Assembly: GCA_030512295.1 (NCBI GenBank)
Contig: JAULSR010000005.1
Span: forward strand, 2,696,596 to 2,760,595
Length of the DNA stretch: 64,000 bases
Reading direction: 5' to 3'
Source of the DNA: Bombardia bombarda
Lineage: Eukaryota > Ascomycota > Sordariomycetes > Sordariales > Lasiosphaeriaceae
The notes beneath the pieces were generated by a model. That model was not told the origin of the DNA and did no database searches. It saw only the letters and a program-made list of their open reading frames with translations. The position numbers and the translations under genes are program-made. Below, piece by piece: positions 35,537 to 46,905 of this stretch (position 1 is its first letter; each line of letters starts with the position of its first letter).

Positions 35537-38500
35537 TCATCTCCGCTCAACGCTATAATATCGTTCAGAACCACCCAGTGTGGCGGGGTCAAAATTCGCC
35601 AAGCTGGTTGTAGTGAATGGAGCTCCGGCGTTTGACGGTCCCCTCACATTGGCGGCACTCATGCTGCCGTAGCCAGTGTTATTAAGACCCAGGGACGCTT
35701 GGCTCCCAGTCGTTTCCAGGTTATGTGTGTCAAACAAGCCCCAGTCGGCCGACGCACTCCCTGTGAACGATTGTACGCCAGTTATGGCATGCATGCTTTG
35801 GCTTGTCGGGTGACTAGCACCAGAGGACCGGTGCTGGGCTGTGTTTGTGCTCGCCCCGAATGACGGCGAATGTTGTGATATGTTTTGTCCGCTGTTTGTG
35901 CGATATACGGAGGCAGTAGACGGGGTGGTGGGTTGGCTTCGTTGCGGACCGTATGACGAGCTATTCAAGCTCGTAGCCGAGGAACGGTAGTTGCCATCCG
36001 TAGAATTAAAGCTATTGCTCGTTGATGTACCAAATTGCGGGGAGTGGTGTGCCGCGTAAGACGCTGGACCCGTGGATCCAGAGCCCAGTTGTTGATAGCG
36101 CTGCTGAGAGACAGCTTGCTGTTGTCCACTGGAGTACTGTGGCTGGCTGGTGGTATACGACTGCTGACTCGTGGTATACTGTTGTGGCTGCTGGGTACTG
36201 GACGTAAAGTGTTGAGCCTGCGCCGCTTGTCCCGAGACCGAGGAGGTTTGCTGCTGTCTGGTAAAATCATGTTGAGATTGGTGTTGCGTTGACGTGTAAC
36301 CCTGCTGCTGAGCCTGTTGTTGGTTATATTGAGAACCTGCAGGTCGATACTGCGTGTAGTGTAGCGCTTGAGAGGTTCTTGGTTGTTGGGGCACTGAGGG
36401 GCTTGCCGTCTGTGATTTGGTGGCTTGTGGTCTGGGATTAGGGGACCTGCTCTGCGCGGTAGTGGCTTGCTGTGTCTGCTGGGATTGCTGTTGGATAGGT
36501 TGCACATGATGCTGCTGTCTTTGCTGCAGGTGTTGGTGCTGCTGGAGAGAATTTGCCATCAGATGCCTTGGGTCTACACGGCTCTGCGCGGGCGCGGGTA
36601 CCTGTTCGGCCTCTGTCTGTTGTTCTAGCTGAGCCTGGAGCTGTGCTTCGTAGTTTTCCATGGTGGGAGAGTGCGCCTCGAAGGTATGTGTGGGCGAGTG
36701 TATCGACGAGATGGCCGGCTCTATGGCTAGGGGGACAGAAAGCTGTGATTGCCGGATTCCAGGACGCGGATCGGGCCCGGAACCTAGTCCGCTGTTGGTG
36801 GCCAAAGTAGGAGCCGAAGGAGCCGTGGTTGGCGCTGGTGCTGATGCCGCGGGTATGAGTGCGGGTGCAGGTGCGGGTGCAGGTGCAGGTACGGGTGTTG
36901 GTGCGGGTTCTGGTACTGGTACTGGTACTGGTACTGTTACTGGTGCCGTTGCTGGTGGTGTTGGTGGTGGTGGTGCTGCTGCTGATGCTGGTGCTGTTGC
37001 CGGGGACAGGATTCCGGTCGATGCTGTGCTTCGTTCCCTTGGAGGATTCAATACCGGCATTCCATCTAGTCTCTTGACTGCTGGCTTGGGCTCCTTGACT
37101 TTGCGCTGACGTTTTGCTTGAGGCAAGCCGAGTGTCAAACCCGGCTTGATGTGCTGCGGTCCCTGGTTGCTTAGGGGAGTGGGCAACGTGAGTCCATTCT
37201 GAGGTGAACGTATGACAACACTACCTCCACCATTCGTACTAGTTTGGGGGATATTCGAATCCTTTGTTGTATTTCTTTTGCGCTTTTGGCTTATATTGGC
37301 CGGTGCTTGGCCCGGACTACTTGATGAAGGTGTCGGGAGCGTCAGAGCTACACCTCGAGAGCTTGTTGTGACTTGAGAAGTTTGTCTCGGCCCCGCTTGG
37401 TTGGTCTGGCTGTTGAGATCCAGAGGTGGCCGAGCCTCTGTAGATGGGCCGCTGTTGGCTGAAGTTGAGGTCACAGCGGTGTGTGCTGTTAAGCCCAACG
37501 GGGTTTCAGCAGAATGGCTGTCAACTCTTTGCTTCCTTGCGGCCACGTTTGGCTTCCCTAGCTTCGTGTGGGCCGGTGTTGCTGGAGCTGAATTTACGGC
37601 TGTAAATGATGGCGGCAGGTTTGCCCCCGCGTCACGAGAGACGTCAGGCACTTGTGGTGGCAGCGTCTGAATAGGGCGATAGTCATGAAGGGGCGATGGT
37701 TGAGGTATAAATGAGCTTGAGGGGGCTTTCATCATGTTCTTTGGACGGTTCTTTGAGCCCTTCGGGCGCCCTCTCTTTTTTGAGCTCGGGGTCCCGACAA
37801 CTGTAAGTTCGCCACTGCCAGGAGCTTCCGGCAATGCTGTTCGGTTTTGGGCACTGGTTGTGTGGTTGAATCGTCCAGGTACGACATCTTGCTGCGGCGT
37901 TTCCACTTGGACACGTTCTAAAGCTCGCTGGGGGCTCACAGTTTGTGCGAGGAGCATGACATTGGCGTCCACATTGTCCGAGACGTCTAGACCATCATCA
38001 TCGACGTCGACCCAACTCTCGTCAACTGCTCCTGTTGGTTGGGATAGATTTCTTCCCAAAGCCGTCTTGATCGGTCCCTTTTTGATGCCCTTGTCCTTAC
38101 GTGCTTTGGTGGCCTTGCTGCCTTTTGGGCGACCTCGTCTTCTTCTTGTAGATTCGGAGATATCTGGCTGTCGAACAGGACTAAGGGCTTGCTGGCCAGA
38201 GTTGCCTCCTAACCTTGGGAAAATCTCGGCGATCCAGCCCACAAATAGACTACCCGAACCGTTGGCCTCTGCGCTCCGAGGGAACGCGCCATCGGTGGGT
38301 GGGGGAGCCCCCGGGATGCCCCCAAAGAAAGCCAATGCTTTGCATATCTGGTCAACGACGAGAACAGGGTGGAGGCTTCTTAGCAAGGTCAGGAGACGTG
38401 CTTGCTCGGACTTTGTCTCGTCGGCATCCAGGGGCGACTGGCGGCTAGATGGATCAGGGACAGCGGTAGGCGTCGTGGCAGGGACAAAAGGCTTGGCCAC

Positions 38501-39081
38501 AATGTCATCGGGAAGATGAACAAACCTACTCCTCCGGAGAGAAACATAGCCGTTCTCGAAGGCGCGTTTGGCTGCTAGCTCGGTGCTCTCGCTCGTTCGC
38601 TTCGCCTGCGCGTCACGTTCTGTGGCCTCGCTCCTCCCAGCTACATCCATATGCATGACACTAAAGTTTCCCTTAGATCCGTCGGTTTTACCCTTGAGCT
38701 TACTCGGGACGGGGTTTCGGATACGGCCGTCTTTGTGGGCCGCATCCTGAAGATTTGTCTCGGCAGAGTTGAGCAGACCAAAGGCAACTGGCGGCACGGT
38801 CGGGGTAGCCGACGCGACGGCAGACGCTCGTGCGGCAGCGGCGGCCTGATTCGCTGACGGGGGGAGGGAAGGCATCGAACCTGGCTTAGGCACAGGAACA
38901 GGAGTCACCTTGAGAGCGACAGCGGTGGAGCGGGCTGGCGCGGTTCCGGTTGTGTCCCCGGGCCTCGAGGCCGCCTTCGAACCTGGGTTCCGGTAGTCAT
39001 GGTCAGCCGCATGTGTCCGCAGGATAGCAAGACCCGGTTATAGACGAGGTCGTGTTGCACCATACCTGAAGCTGTCGCCAT
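35537..39081 (-). CDS. AT-hook, Gln/Pro-rich nuclear protein, 1153 aa
   Basis: Minus-strand exons 39081..39066 (16 nt) and 38982..35537. The intron (83 nt, GTATGG donor, CTGAC branch, CCCAG acceptor) joins MATASG to SKAASRPGD in phase. Two AT-hook units with an extended GSK tail are present, RRRGRPKGSK (near 38130) and KKRGRPKGSK (near 37760). One ordered-looking segment reads LLTLLRSLHPVLVVDQICKAL. The middle holds VPVPVPEPAPTPVPAPAP low complexity, and the last 400 residues are Gln/Ser/Tyr-rich (QQ and SQYSSGQQ type), resembling transcriptional activation or prion-like domains. AT-hooks bind the minor groove of AT-rich DNA, so a chromatin or transcription role is likely; the family is not recognised. 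The first exon is inferred from splicing logic because the long frame itself has no ATG near its 5' end. Confidence 0.8.
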
Positions 39082-40679
39082 TAGGAGCCGAATATGCCCA
39101 AAACAGCCCTTGGCAGCGCGCCAAGGAAACCGAGATTGCTTTGCCGTGTAGCAGTGTTACAATGTAGAGCCCGCTGATGGGCAGAAAGAAAGCTGCGGTG
39201 AGGCAGATATCGAGTTTGTATTGCAATCACATAGTAAATTCCAAAAACTAGCAGCAAAGAATCACGTTTGAGAGCAGGCGAGCGGCGCCACGAATGCGCG
39301 GGCATACGTCTCGAGATGGAGGGTGGCAGGCAGGCTCGAAGATGTCGGCTGTCGATTCAATCAATCCCCAGCGCTGCGGCCGGGGATTCAAAGCCGGTCG
39401 ACTGGCACGGAAAACGCGGAAGCAACTTGGCCAAAACAGCCAGCGTTATTGGCTCAATCGGGGGATTTGGAGTCTCGCAATCGTGCGGTCGACGGCCGGT
39501 CGACGGCGCTCAAGAGACGGCGGCGGCGAGGCGGTGACACAGCTGGCTTCGACAGAGCACACGGTCGCAGCTCTTGGCCTTGCAAGGGCTGGCGTCTTGT
39601 CACAAATACCTCGGGGTTGAAATGGCAGTGATAGATGAATGCCGCGCGGGCATTGACAGGCGGGCGGTCTGGCAGTCTGGCAGAGCTGGCGTGGAGCCGG
39701 GCGCGAGGGACTGTCAGGAATGCATGTGTGTGGTTTTGGTCGCGCGCTTCTGTCTATCACATTGACACGACGATAGTGGTCGGTCGGGTCCAGGAGGCCA
39801 GCGACCAGGAGCAGTGGAGGAGCCAGGTCCGGGAGGAGCACCCAGGACGGAAAGAACAGCTGGTGAGGTGGTACAGGGCGAGCGGTATGGACATGGAGGA
39901 CTACCTACCTACCTAATGAGGGGGGATGTTGGCTGACAGCGGTGCGACCGCCTTAGGAGAGGCCCATACCTGCAGAGTGGATAGGTAGGTAGGTACCTAG
40001 GCTAGGTTCGGCATGGATGTCGTATGTATAGGTAGGCTGTACCTTCCATTTACCCTGCTGCCAGACCCCATAAGAGAGTCTATAGGTACTTTTTTTAATT
40101 TTTACAAGGCCCAGTTTCACAAATGAGGCGTCGATACAAGTCGTTGAAGCTGGGTGTATATTATTCTGGAACCAATCTTAAAGCTGAGAAGGTGGTAAGT
40201 AGCCAGATGATCCATCTATCTACCTACCACCTACCTAAGTAGTAGTGTACTTAGTTGGCGCATCGAGGACGCATGAGTACCCCGCCTCCACAGCTCCAAC
40301 CCGACAGCTGACGGTAGCTGCCCCTAGGTGTGTACTGTATGTAGGTACCTTAGGTCGCTTTTTAGCTCAGCCTCTGTTGGACAGGCGATTGTGATCGCTC
40401 GAGGCAGCTCTCTCCACACGCCTAACTTCCAGTCCGCAGTCCACTTGAATCATCCCTAAGACACGCAGCACTTTGCTCCAGCTATTCCTATTCCACCTCA
40501 AGACACAAGACAACCGTAAGTGCGCATCCTCCACCCGGCGAATTCGTCTTCCCAGTGAGCTACTGACTGGTAACCCGCCTCGTTTGTTCCCAGGACCTTG
40601 TTCGACCTCAAGCCGACCTCTGCCACATTTCAGCCCTCACCCAGTCCTTTGTCGTATCAAGGCATGCGGTAGAGTCACC
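39082..40679. other. Divergent promoter region, AT-hook gene / VMA5
   Basis: About 1.6 kb. CTACCTACCTACCTA at 39900-39915, GTAGGTAGGTACCTAGG at 39984-40000, and more at 40219-40240 and 40338-40352. Frames at 39268-39916 overlap each other on both strands and show no motif. The right 170 bp hold the VMA5 leader and its intron. Confidence 0.5.
40516..40593 (+). other. Probable 5' UTR intron of VMA5
   Basis: GTAAGT donor at 40516, CTGAC branch near 40563 and CAG at 40591-40593, upstream of the VMA5 start codon. Inferred from splice signals only. Confidence 0.5.
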
Positions 40680-42029
40680 ATGCCGACAACTCGCTATGCT
40701 GTAGTTTCCCTTCCCCTTCGAATCTTCGATGATGATCCTCTCTCCTCCCTAAGCGCCACTATCGGCCGTGATAATGGCGAGGTCATACCGTTCCCTATAC
40801 CGTCGTTCAAGATCGGCACCCTTGATGCCCTGGTGCAGCATGCAGACGACCTGACCAAGCTCAACTCGAGCTGTGAGTCGGTCATCTCCAAGGTATCAGA
40901 CTCTCTGCAGTCCATCCTGGATGGCGACGAGGACAAGGCAGCGCAGCAGAAGATGGTCAATGATAGTAGGCAGCTCGAACCACGAATCACGACCCCAGGC
41001 TGTCGCTAACGGAGCTCTAGAACCCACAGACCATTACCTGCGAACCTTTCAGTGGAACAAGGTTCGGTATCGAGCTGATCGGCCCCTGGGAGAGCTCATC
41101 GAGAACCTGCAAAATGACCTCCAAAAGAATGACAACGATGTCAAGGCCAAATTCAACCAGTACAATGCCGTCAAGGCCAATCTCGCTGCATTGCAAAGGA
41201 GACAGACGTAGGCTCTCATACTTACAGGGAGGATTTCTGCAGCCCGTAATGACTGACACGTTTTTTCAGTGGCAACCTCGCGACCAAGTCTCTTACTGCT
41301 ATCGTCAAGCCCAGCCTCCTCGTGCAGGACTCCGAGTACCTGGAAACGCATTTGATCGTGGTGCCTACGAACTCCCGCAAGGAGTTTTTGAGAAGCTATG
41401 AGACCCTTGCGCCCTTCGTAGTGCCCCGATCGTCTATCGAGGTGGCTCAGGACGAGGAGTTGACGCTGTTCGCGGTCACGATGTTCAAAAAGCACAGCGC
41501 CGAGTTCTTACAGAAATGCCGTGAGCAAAAATGGACCCCCCGGCAGTACAAGTATGTCGAGGGCGGCAAGGAAGAGGAGCAGCGTGAACTGGAGCGCGTC
41601 ACCAAGGAGGAGAAGAAAGTTTGGGGCGAGGCTTTACGTCTGGGACGCAATGGCTGGAGCGAGAGTGTCATGAATTGGGCCCACGTGGTGACGCTGCGCG
41701 TTTTCGTCGAGACAGTATTGCGATACGGCCTTCCCTTGGACTTCGTATGCGCGCTTGTCAAGGTATGATCAGAAACACATGAGATATTTTGGACCGAAAT
41801 ATAGCTAATATGACCAACACAGACAACGCCAAAGCAGGCCAAGAAAGTGAAGGATGCCTTAGATTCGTCATATTCCTATCTTGGAGGAAATGCTTTTGGA
41901 AGAGACAAGCGTGGGCGGGTTACTAAGGACGACGCATCCTTGACATCAGAGATGGCCGCCGCCGGTATGAGCGTGGGCGAAGGCAGCGAGTACACGGCCT
42001 ATGCGTATTACGAGATTGAATTTCCCTAG
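40680..42029 (+). CDS. VMA5: V-type H+-ATPase subunit C
   Basis: Exons 40680..40965, 41021..41207, 41270..41762 and 41823..42029 give 390 aa, matching the usual length (about 390) of Vma5. Three short introns all keep frame. Recognisable stretches: YAVVSLPLRIFDDDP at the start, FPIPSFKIGTLDALVQHADDL, YLRTFQWNKVRYRADRPLGEL, the conserved YLETHLIVVP..EFLRSYETLAPFVVPRSS, VMNWAHVVTLRVFVETVLRYGLPLDF, and the tail YTAYAYYEIEFP. Subunit C joins the V1 catalytic head to the V0 membrane sector and is released during glucose-controlled disassembly; it acts on the vacuolar membrane. It is convergent with the APS kinase gene, 155 bp away. Confidence 0.96.
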
Positions 42030-42184
42030 ACTAGCCGGCGGTGAGAGCTTGGGCTGGGCAGATGGCGGTCTGCATGGGGATAGTACCGAGTATGCGCCCA
42101 GCTGCTAATAATAATATCATATGCCAGGCTCTACCCTCCCAAAGGATTCCCTCTGATGTATTTTACTCCATTCAGCCCACACCG

Positions 42185-43072
42185 CTATCTCGTTTCCTTG
42201 GTCTCGCCAATATAGCCCTTTTGGGCGAGGTACTCGACGATTTTCTTGACACATTCCTCCACGGTCAACTGATCAGTCCGAATCGTGATCTCGGGCGACT
42301 CTGGCGCTTCGTAGGGCGCCGAGATGCCTGTGAAGTCCTTGATCTCACCGGCACGGGCCTTCTTATACAAGCCCTTGGGGTCCCGCTTCTCGGCCTCGGC
42401 AAGGGGAATGTCAACGTATACTTCGATGAAGGGGATGGCATCGTCGCCCGCCTGTGTGGCATTGACATGCAAGTCGCGTGCGATTTGTCTGTCGGCGCGG
42501 TATGGGGAGATGAAGGACGTGAGAGCGATGGTGGACGAGTCGGCAAAGAGCTTGGCGACCTCGGCGATGCGGCGGATGTTCTCGTTGCGGTCCGTCTCGG
42601 AAAATCCCAGGTCCTTGTTCAATCCGAAGCGCACGTTGTCGCCGTCGAGACGGTAGGCGGCCAGGCCGATGTGGAGTAGGTGCTGCTCCAGGGCGGTTGC
42701 GACTGTCGACTTGCCCGATGCCGACAAGCCCGTGAACCAGATTGTGAGGCCACGCTGGCGACGCAGCTCGTTACGCTCATGTCGCGAGAGCGACGGGTGC
42801 CAGGTGACGTTGCTGCAACGAGTGTTCTCTCTGCCGTCAGTTATTGCGCTTACAGTCGCCGTCTGGTCGTGAGCACGGGCGGCGCGCGGCGGGCGAGGGC
42901 GAGGGCGCTGGCGCTGGCAGGGGCGCGCTGCCCCGCGGTTGCCCCTCCACCGTTCGTCATCGCTGCTGCACCGCGCTCTTCTTCCGATTGCGGACTGCGC
43001 TTGGGCTTGGACATGCAAAACTTGTCAAGGCAACAACACCCAAGGGAGAGGAAAAGGAGCTTACGTTGCCAT
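42185..43072 (-). CDS. MET14: Adenylylsulfate (APS) kinase
   Basis: Minus-strand exons 43072..43065 (8 nt) and 42812..42185 give 211 aa. The 252-nt intron is long for this region; its ends GTAAGC and TTGCAG join MAT to NVTWHPSLSRHERN in phase. P-loop GLSASGKST, then LDGDNVRFGLNKDLGF, the RNENIRRIAEVAKL segment, FISPYRADR, and the GLYKKARAGEIKDFTGI lid are all present. The enzyme phosphorylates adenosine 5'-phosphosulfate with ATP to PAPS in the cytosol, the second activation step of sulfate assimilation. The long frame upstream of the acceptor (positions 43018-42813) is intron, not coding. The tiny first exon is certain from the match to the family N-terminus. Confidence 0.95.
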
Positions 43073-43857
43073 TGAGCTGAGTGAAATTTTTGCAAATGCC
43101 GAGTGTACTGGACAAATTGTTGGTTGTGATGGTTAATAGCGTTGGCCGTGTAAGTGTAAGTTGCCGGGCTGGCAGAGTTGAAGGAAAAAGTGCAAGTGCT
43201 GAATAGTAGAGTAGGTAGGTGCAGGCGGGGAAAGGGGGAAGGCCCAACCCCATTCAATGCACCCCGCCTGCGAAAGGACTCGCTGGACTTTGAACAGAAA
43301 GCGTGAGATTTAAGGATGAACCGCCATCCCCATACCGCCCAGCCGGTTGCGCAACTGACGCCATTTTAGCCCCGTCTTGCAGAAACTTTGTTCCTCCACC
43401 TGCACCAGCAGATGACCCGCCAGCTGCAGGACGACTTGGGATGAGGCAAATCAGAACTGTACCTGTTGAAGCCTGGCTGCCGGTTGCAGGGTTCATGGTG
43501 GGGTGAACAAACAGTTAGAACTAGCTACCACAGGCATCCGCACCGTGTTTAGGCCATTTGTCTACCTTATCTATATATGATGTTCTATACGTCACGCTCG
43601 AAAACCATAACACCGAGGCACAGCGATATTGCTGTATGCATGCATCCGATATATCATCCCACACTATACCAATCACCAGAACTCCGCCACCAATCTAACA
43701 TTTTCGGAAACTATCAACCGAAGCAAAAGCTCATACTCTTAGGTTATGACAAGGCAGTCGGTATGCTCCTTGGGAATGGCCAACGAGACAGCCGATTGCC
43801 AAAGCCGTAGGGACCCGACATTCAAACGTTGTATGAGTTGTATTCAGCACCTGGTCC
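43073..43857. other. Promoter of APS kinase gene / 3' flank of thioesterase gene
   Basis: About 780 bp. A GTAGGTAGGTG motif at 43210-43221. No open frame with protein features. Confidence 0.5.
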
Positions 43858-44876
43858 TTATTGGACGGGATATACCTTCGCCATTGTCTACATCATCTCT
43901 GTCAGTCATGGCGCCGGCATGTGAAGGTGGAGAGGGCAAAAAGAGGAGGGAGGAAGGGGGAAGGACAACGTACCGCTGCCTGTCGCGGCGAGATATACAG
44001 AGCGCTTGCTGTTGCCAGCACAATGGGCAACTCGCCCTCCTTAGTAGGCAGAGTCTCGATATGGCCCTCGACCCAGGCTTTCCGTCCCTCAACCTTTGTG
44101 GTTGTGGCGCGCAAGACCAGATATTGGTCAGCCATGGCCGGTGCCTTATAATTGATCTCGAGCTTGGCCGTCATGCCGACGTTGAAGGGTAGGACTGGGA
44201 AGCAGCACCTCGCCAGTCCCTCATCCAGCATGGTGGCCAGGAAGCCGCCGTGGATGATGCCCATGTGGCCGCACAAGTCCGTACCCACGTGGCTAACCTG
44301 CACGTATTCCTTGCCGTTCTTCCTGGACCAGCTGAAGGGCGGCACCGCCACCTTGCCCGGGCCTATCAGGGTGCCGCCCGTGAGGTTGTGCTTCCGCCAC
44401 GAGTCGGGGATCTTCATGTGCGGGCGCGACTCGACCAATTCCGTATCCTCGCGGAGGGATATCGTGAGCGGATGCGCATTGATGAAGGCTTCCTTGGCGC
44501 GCGCATCGTCGTCGGAGGGCGTAAACAGCGAAAGGGTTTCGCTGTCGCTGGGTGGTGACAGGAGCGCCTGGGCGGCCTCGTATGCGGGTGCTGCGGCCAT
44601 GATGAAGCCGAGGGATAGGAAAAGAAGGGCGCGGGCTGAGAAAGAGGCGGCCCTGCGAAGGCGGGATGGCGGAGACGAAGCAGCTAAGGCGAAGAGCGGT
44701 AATCAGTCAGCAGGGAAGGCAGCAGGCATATATATCCTCCCTATATAATTGCATTTATCCATACCTGTGGAAGCTGAGTAGAGGCGCAGCGAATGCGCGG
44801 GAAACGTCGAGATACGGGACGGAGCACGGTAGCGAGCGGCTGGTGATACAAAGCGAAGGCCTAGGCGGGCAGACAT
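43858..44876 (-). CDS. Mitochondrial-type thioesterase-superfamily (4HBT/PaaI-like) protein, 283 aa
   Basis: Minus-strand exons 44876..44765, 44683..43974 and 43887..43858. The N-terminus is an Arg/Ser-rich, acid-free mitochondrial presequence (MSARLGLRFVSPAARYR), followed by a hydrophobic segment (ARALLFLSLGFIMAAAPA, about residues 53-69) that could anchor it in the inner membrane. A hot-dog fold follows, with NLTGGTLIGPGKV, GHMGIIHGGFLATMLDEGLARC (the catalytic-type HGG motif) and LEINYKAPAMADQYLVLRA. The last exon encodes TMAKVYPVQ. These proteins hydrolyse acyl-CoA thioesters; the substrate here is unknown. The ATG at 44600 is an internal Met: the in-frame sequence upstream, spliced at 44764-44684 with a CTGAC branch, supplies the targeting part. 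It is divergent from the next gene. Confidence 0.88.
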
Positions 44877-46048
44877 GATTGTCGACAGAGGACGCGCTCC
44901 AAGTCCTGTCCTGGTATCATGGCCAAGTACAGCAAAGGACCGTAAAGGCGAAAGCCCCAGAGGGCAGTGGGCCGACCCACCTCTCTTCATGGCGCGGCGT
45001 GGGGCTGCAAGTGCAGACAGGTTACCGGTACTCCTCTATCAGAGCCGTTGTTAACGTGTAGAGAATCGCGAGTCCGAAGTACGGGTAGCGCCATTGAACA
45101 ATTCCCGTCCGCGCTCCCAGGCAATCCCGGCAGCATTATTACTAATCGGGCTTGTACCGAGTGGGTACTGGACCTCGGTTGCCAGAAATTCAATGCCACG
45201 GGGTAACGGGAATCCGGGATACCTCGTCTCATGTGCAGCCCCTTCCAGAAGAAAACAAAAAAAGAATGACTGAAAAAAAGTATGACTGAAAAAAAGTATG
45301 ACTGAAAAAAAGTATGACTGAAAAAAAGTATGACTGAAAAAAAGTATGACTGAAAAAAAGAGAAAAGAAAGGAAAAGAAAAGAAAAGGGGGAGAACAGCT
45401 TGGTGCACTTTTCAAAGATGGTCCTCGTCACATAGCTCCCACCCAGCATTGCACCCCATGCTGCCTTCACCACGGTGAGGACTTGGCTCCAACGCCAACC
45501 GGTCCTGGTGCGACAGACATGCGATGCGACATGGATACTTTCCTCAGGGTTCAGAGGCATGGCCCTCCGGACAGGCAGGAATGATGTCAATCCGACGTCT
45601 GAAGAAATGTGGACCGGAAATCTTGAAACGGCCAAAGTCGCCCATATGGCGCGGGGTCGATATATGATCTATACTTGTATCCGTACTACCTACGAAATCA
45701 CCGACCTGCGCACCCTAGTGGTCAAGTGTCCTGACACTATCGACCGCATTGCCTGTTTTTGCAAGTCGTACTTGGGATACCAGGCACCTGACACAAATTA
45801 GACGGCATGAGGGCATGACGCATCACGCATATTTAGGATAAACGCCAGTCAATACGATACCTCCCAGAAACAAACAACAACACTATTAATATTAAATATA
45901 CTACTTATATCCACCCTACCCTGCCTGTCTACCCGGAAAGTTGACGTCCAACATCACTGATACCGCGCGCGCATACACACGCACACACACACACTTACAC
46001 ACAATAACCATCCTCTACCCCTCTTCGACCCCTGAGCTCTGACCCATA
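44877..46048. other. Divergent intergenic region with a 16-bp tandem repeat
   Basis: About 1.2 kb between two divergent genes. Besides the tandem repeat at 45265-45360, a CA-rich stretch (45965-46005) precedes the next start. No gene seen. Confidence 0.5.
45265..45360. repeat. Six tandem copies of a 16-bp unit
   Basis: Unit TATGACTGAAAAAAAG, six copies end to end; the first starts AATGACTG and the rest look identical. It is followed by a purine tract (AAAAGAAAGG). Non-coding. Confidence 0.95.
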
Positions 46049-46668
46049 ATGGTAAGCAACACAACGATACCAACACCCAGCAGCATATCAAGGCGACACT
46101 TCATGGCAACCGTTGCTTGCTGGCCTCCTTACTGACAACGTGCCTACCTACCTACTGGTTGACAAACAGGCGACTGCGGAGACTGTCGAGCTTGGCCCGC
46201 CCCATGAGCCCAAAGAGGAGTCCATCAAGCTGTTCAACAAGATTCAGCACGAGTTGAAGAAGGAGCTGGTACACATCCGTCACGAGCACAATAGTGAGCC
46301 CCCCCTCGCCCCATGGACCCAAACCGTCCCAGCTAGCTGACACGATGCCAACAGAGCACGAGCCCGAATACTTTGCTGCAGTCGACCGCCTGGACGACTC
46401 GCAGCTGGCAGGCTTCAGCGCCGACGACCTCCAGCAGGTCCGCGTCGCTACGTCGGCCTACGGTATCCATGTATTCGGCAAGGTGCGCATCCCGGCCATG
46501 CCCGACTCGGGTCCCGCCTACATTCACTTCCGTGCCTTCACCGGCGGCCCCGACGACGAGCCGAGATTGCATAGCATCCACACCGAAGAGAAGGAGGAGC
46601 AGGACGGGGACCACACCTTTCGAGCCATCTTCACCAAGGACGATGCACTTGAGTGGTTCGATACCTAG
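46049..46668 (+). CDS. Unrecognised small conserved-looking protein, 146 aa
   Basis: Exons 46049..46051 (the ATG alone), 46170..46293 and 46355..46668. The introns have GTAAGC and GTGAGC donors, and the second has a CTGAC branch. All phases match and give M-ATAETVELGPPHEPKEES. The first third is a charged helix (LFNKIQHELKKELVHIRHEHN); the rest looks like a beta-sheet module: AYGIHVFGKVRIPA, AYIHFRAFTGG, PRLHSIHTEEK, TFRAIFTKDDALEWFDT. There is no signal peptide or membrane segment. The strand pattern reminds me loosely of cystatin-like folds, but I do not claim that family. Coding is supported by clean splicing, the even frame and the protein-like sequence. It is convergent with the Noc1/Mak21 gene, 237 bp away. 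Confidence 0.78.
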
Positions 46669-46905
46669 CCCCGAGTGATGAGAGTGGGTGGTTGTATTTG
46701 TCTAGCTTAAGAAAGTGAGGAGTGCCCTGGACCAGATAGCTCAGATAGCTCAAATTGCATTGCTCATCTTCAGAAAAGGAAAGGGAAGAGGGCAGACGGG
46801 AAAGTATGACGAATAAGCGCCCGCTTCATATATGCTTCTTGCTAAGTGCTGAAAATATAGTATCAACTCCCTTCCTCGCCCCTGTCAACCAGGTAATATT
46901 AATTT

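Noticed and set aside
36660..37109. Gly/Ala/Thr-repeat open frame on the plus strand
   Set aside because: It is the antisense shadow of the Pro/Ala/Val repeats in the AT-hook protein; repeat codons keep the opposite strand open.
42813..43018. Long N-terminal extension of APS kinase read through from the upstream frame
   Set aside because: The sequence is Arg/Ala/Pro low complexity and lies in the intron; splicing MAT to NVTWHPSL gives the family's normal N-terminus.
44703..44990. A 95-aa minus-strand open frame as a separate gene
   Set aside because: Its middle is the presequence exon of the thioesterase gene; a GTATGG donor and CTGAC branch join it in frame to the next exon, and the remainder is intron or upstream leader.
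45265..45360. Regular repeats as a CRISPR array
   Set aside because: Units are directly adjacent with no spacers, and this is a eukaryotic nuclear sequence.
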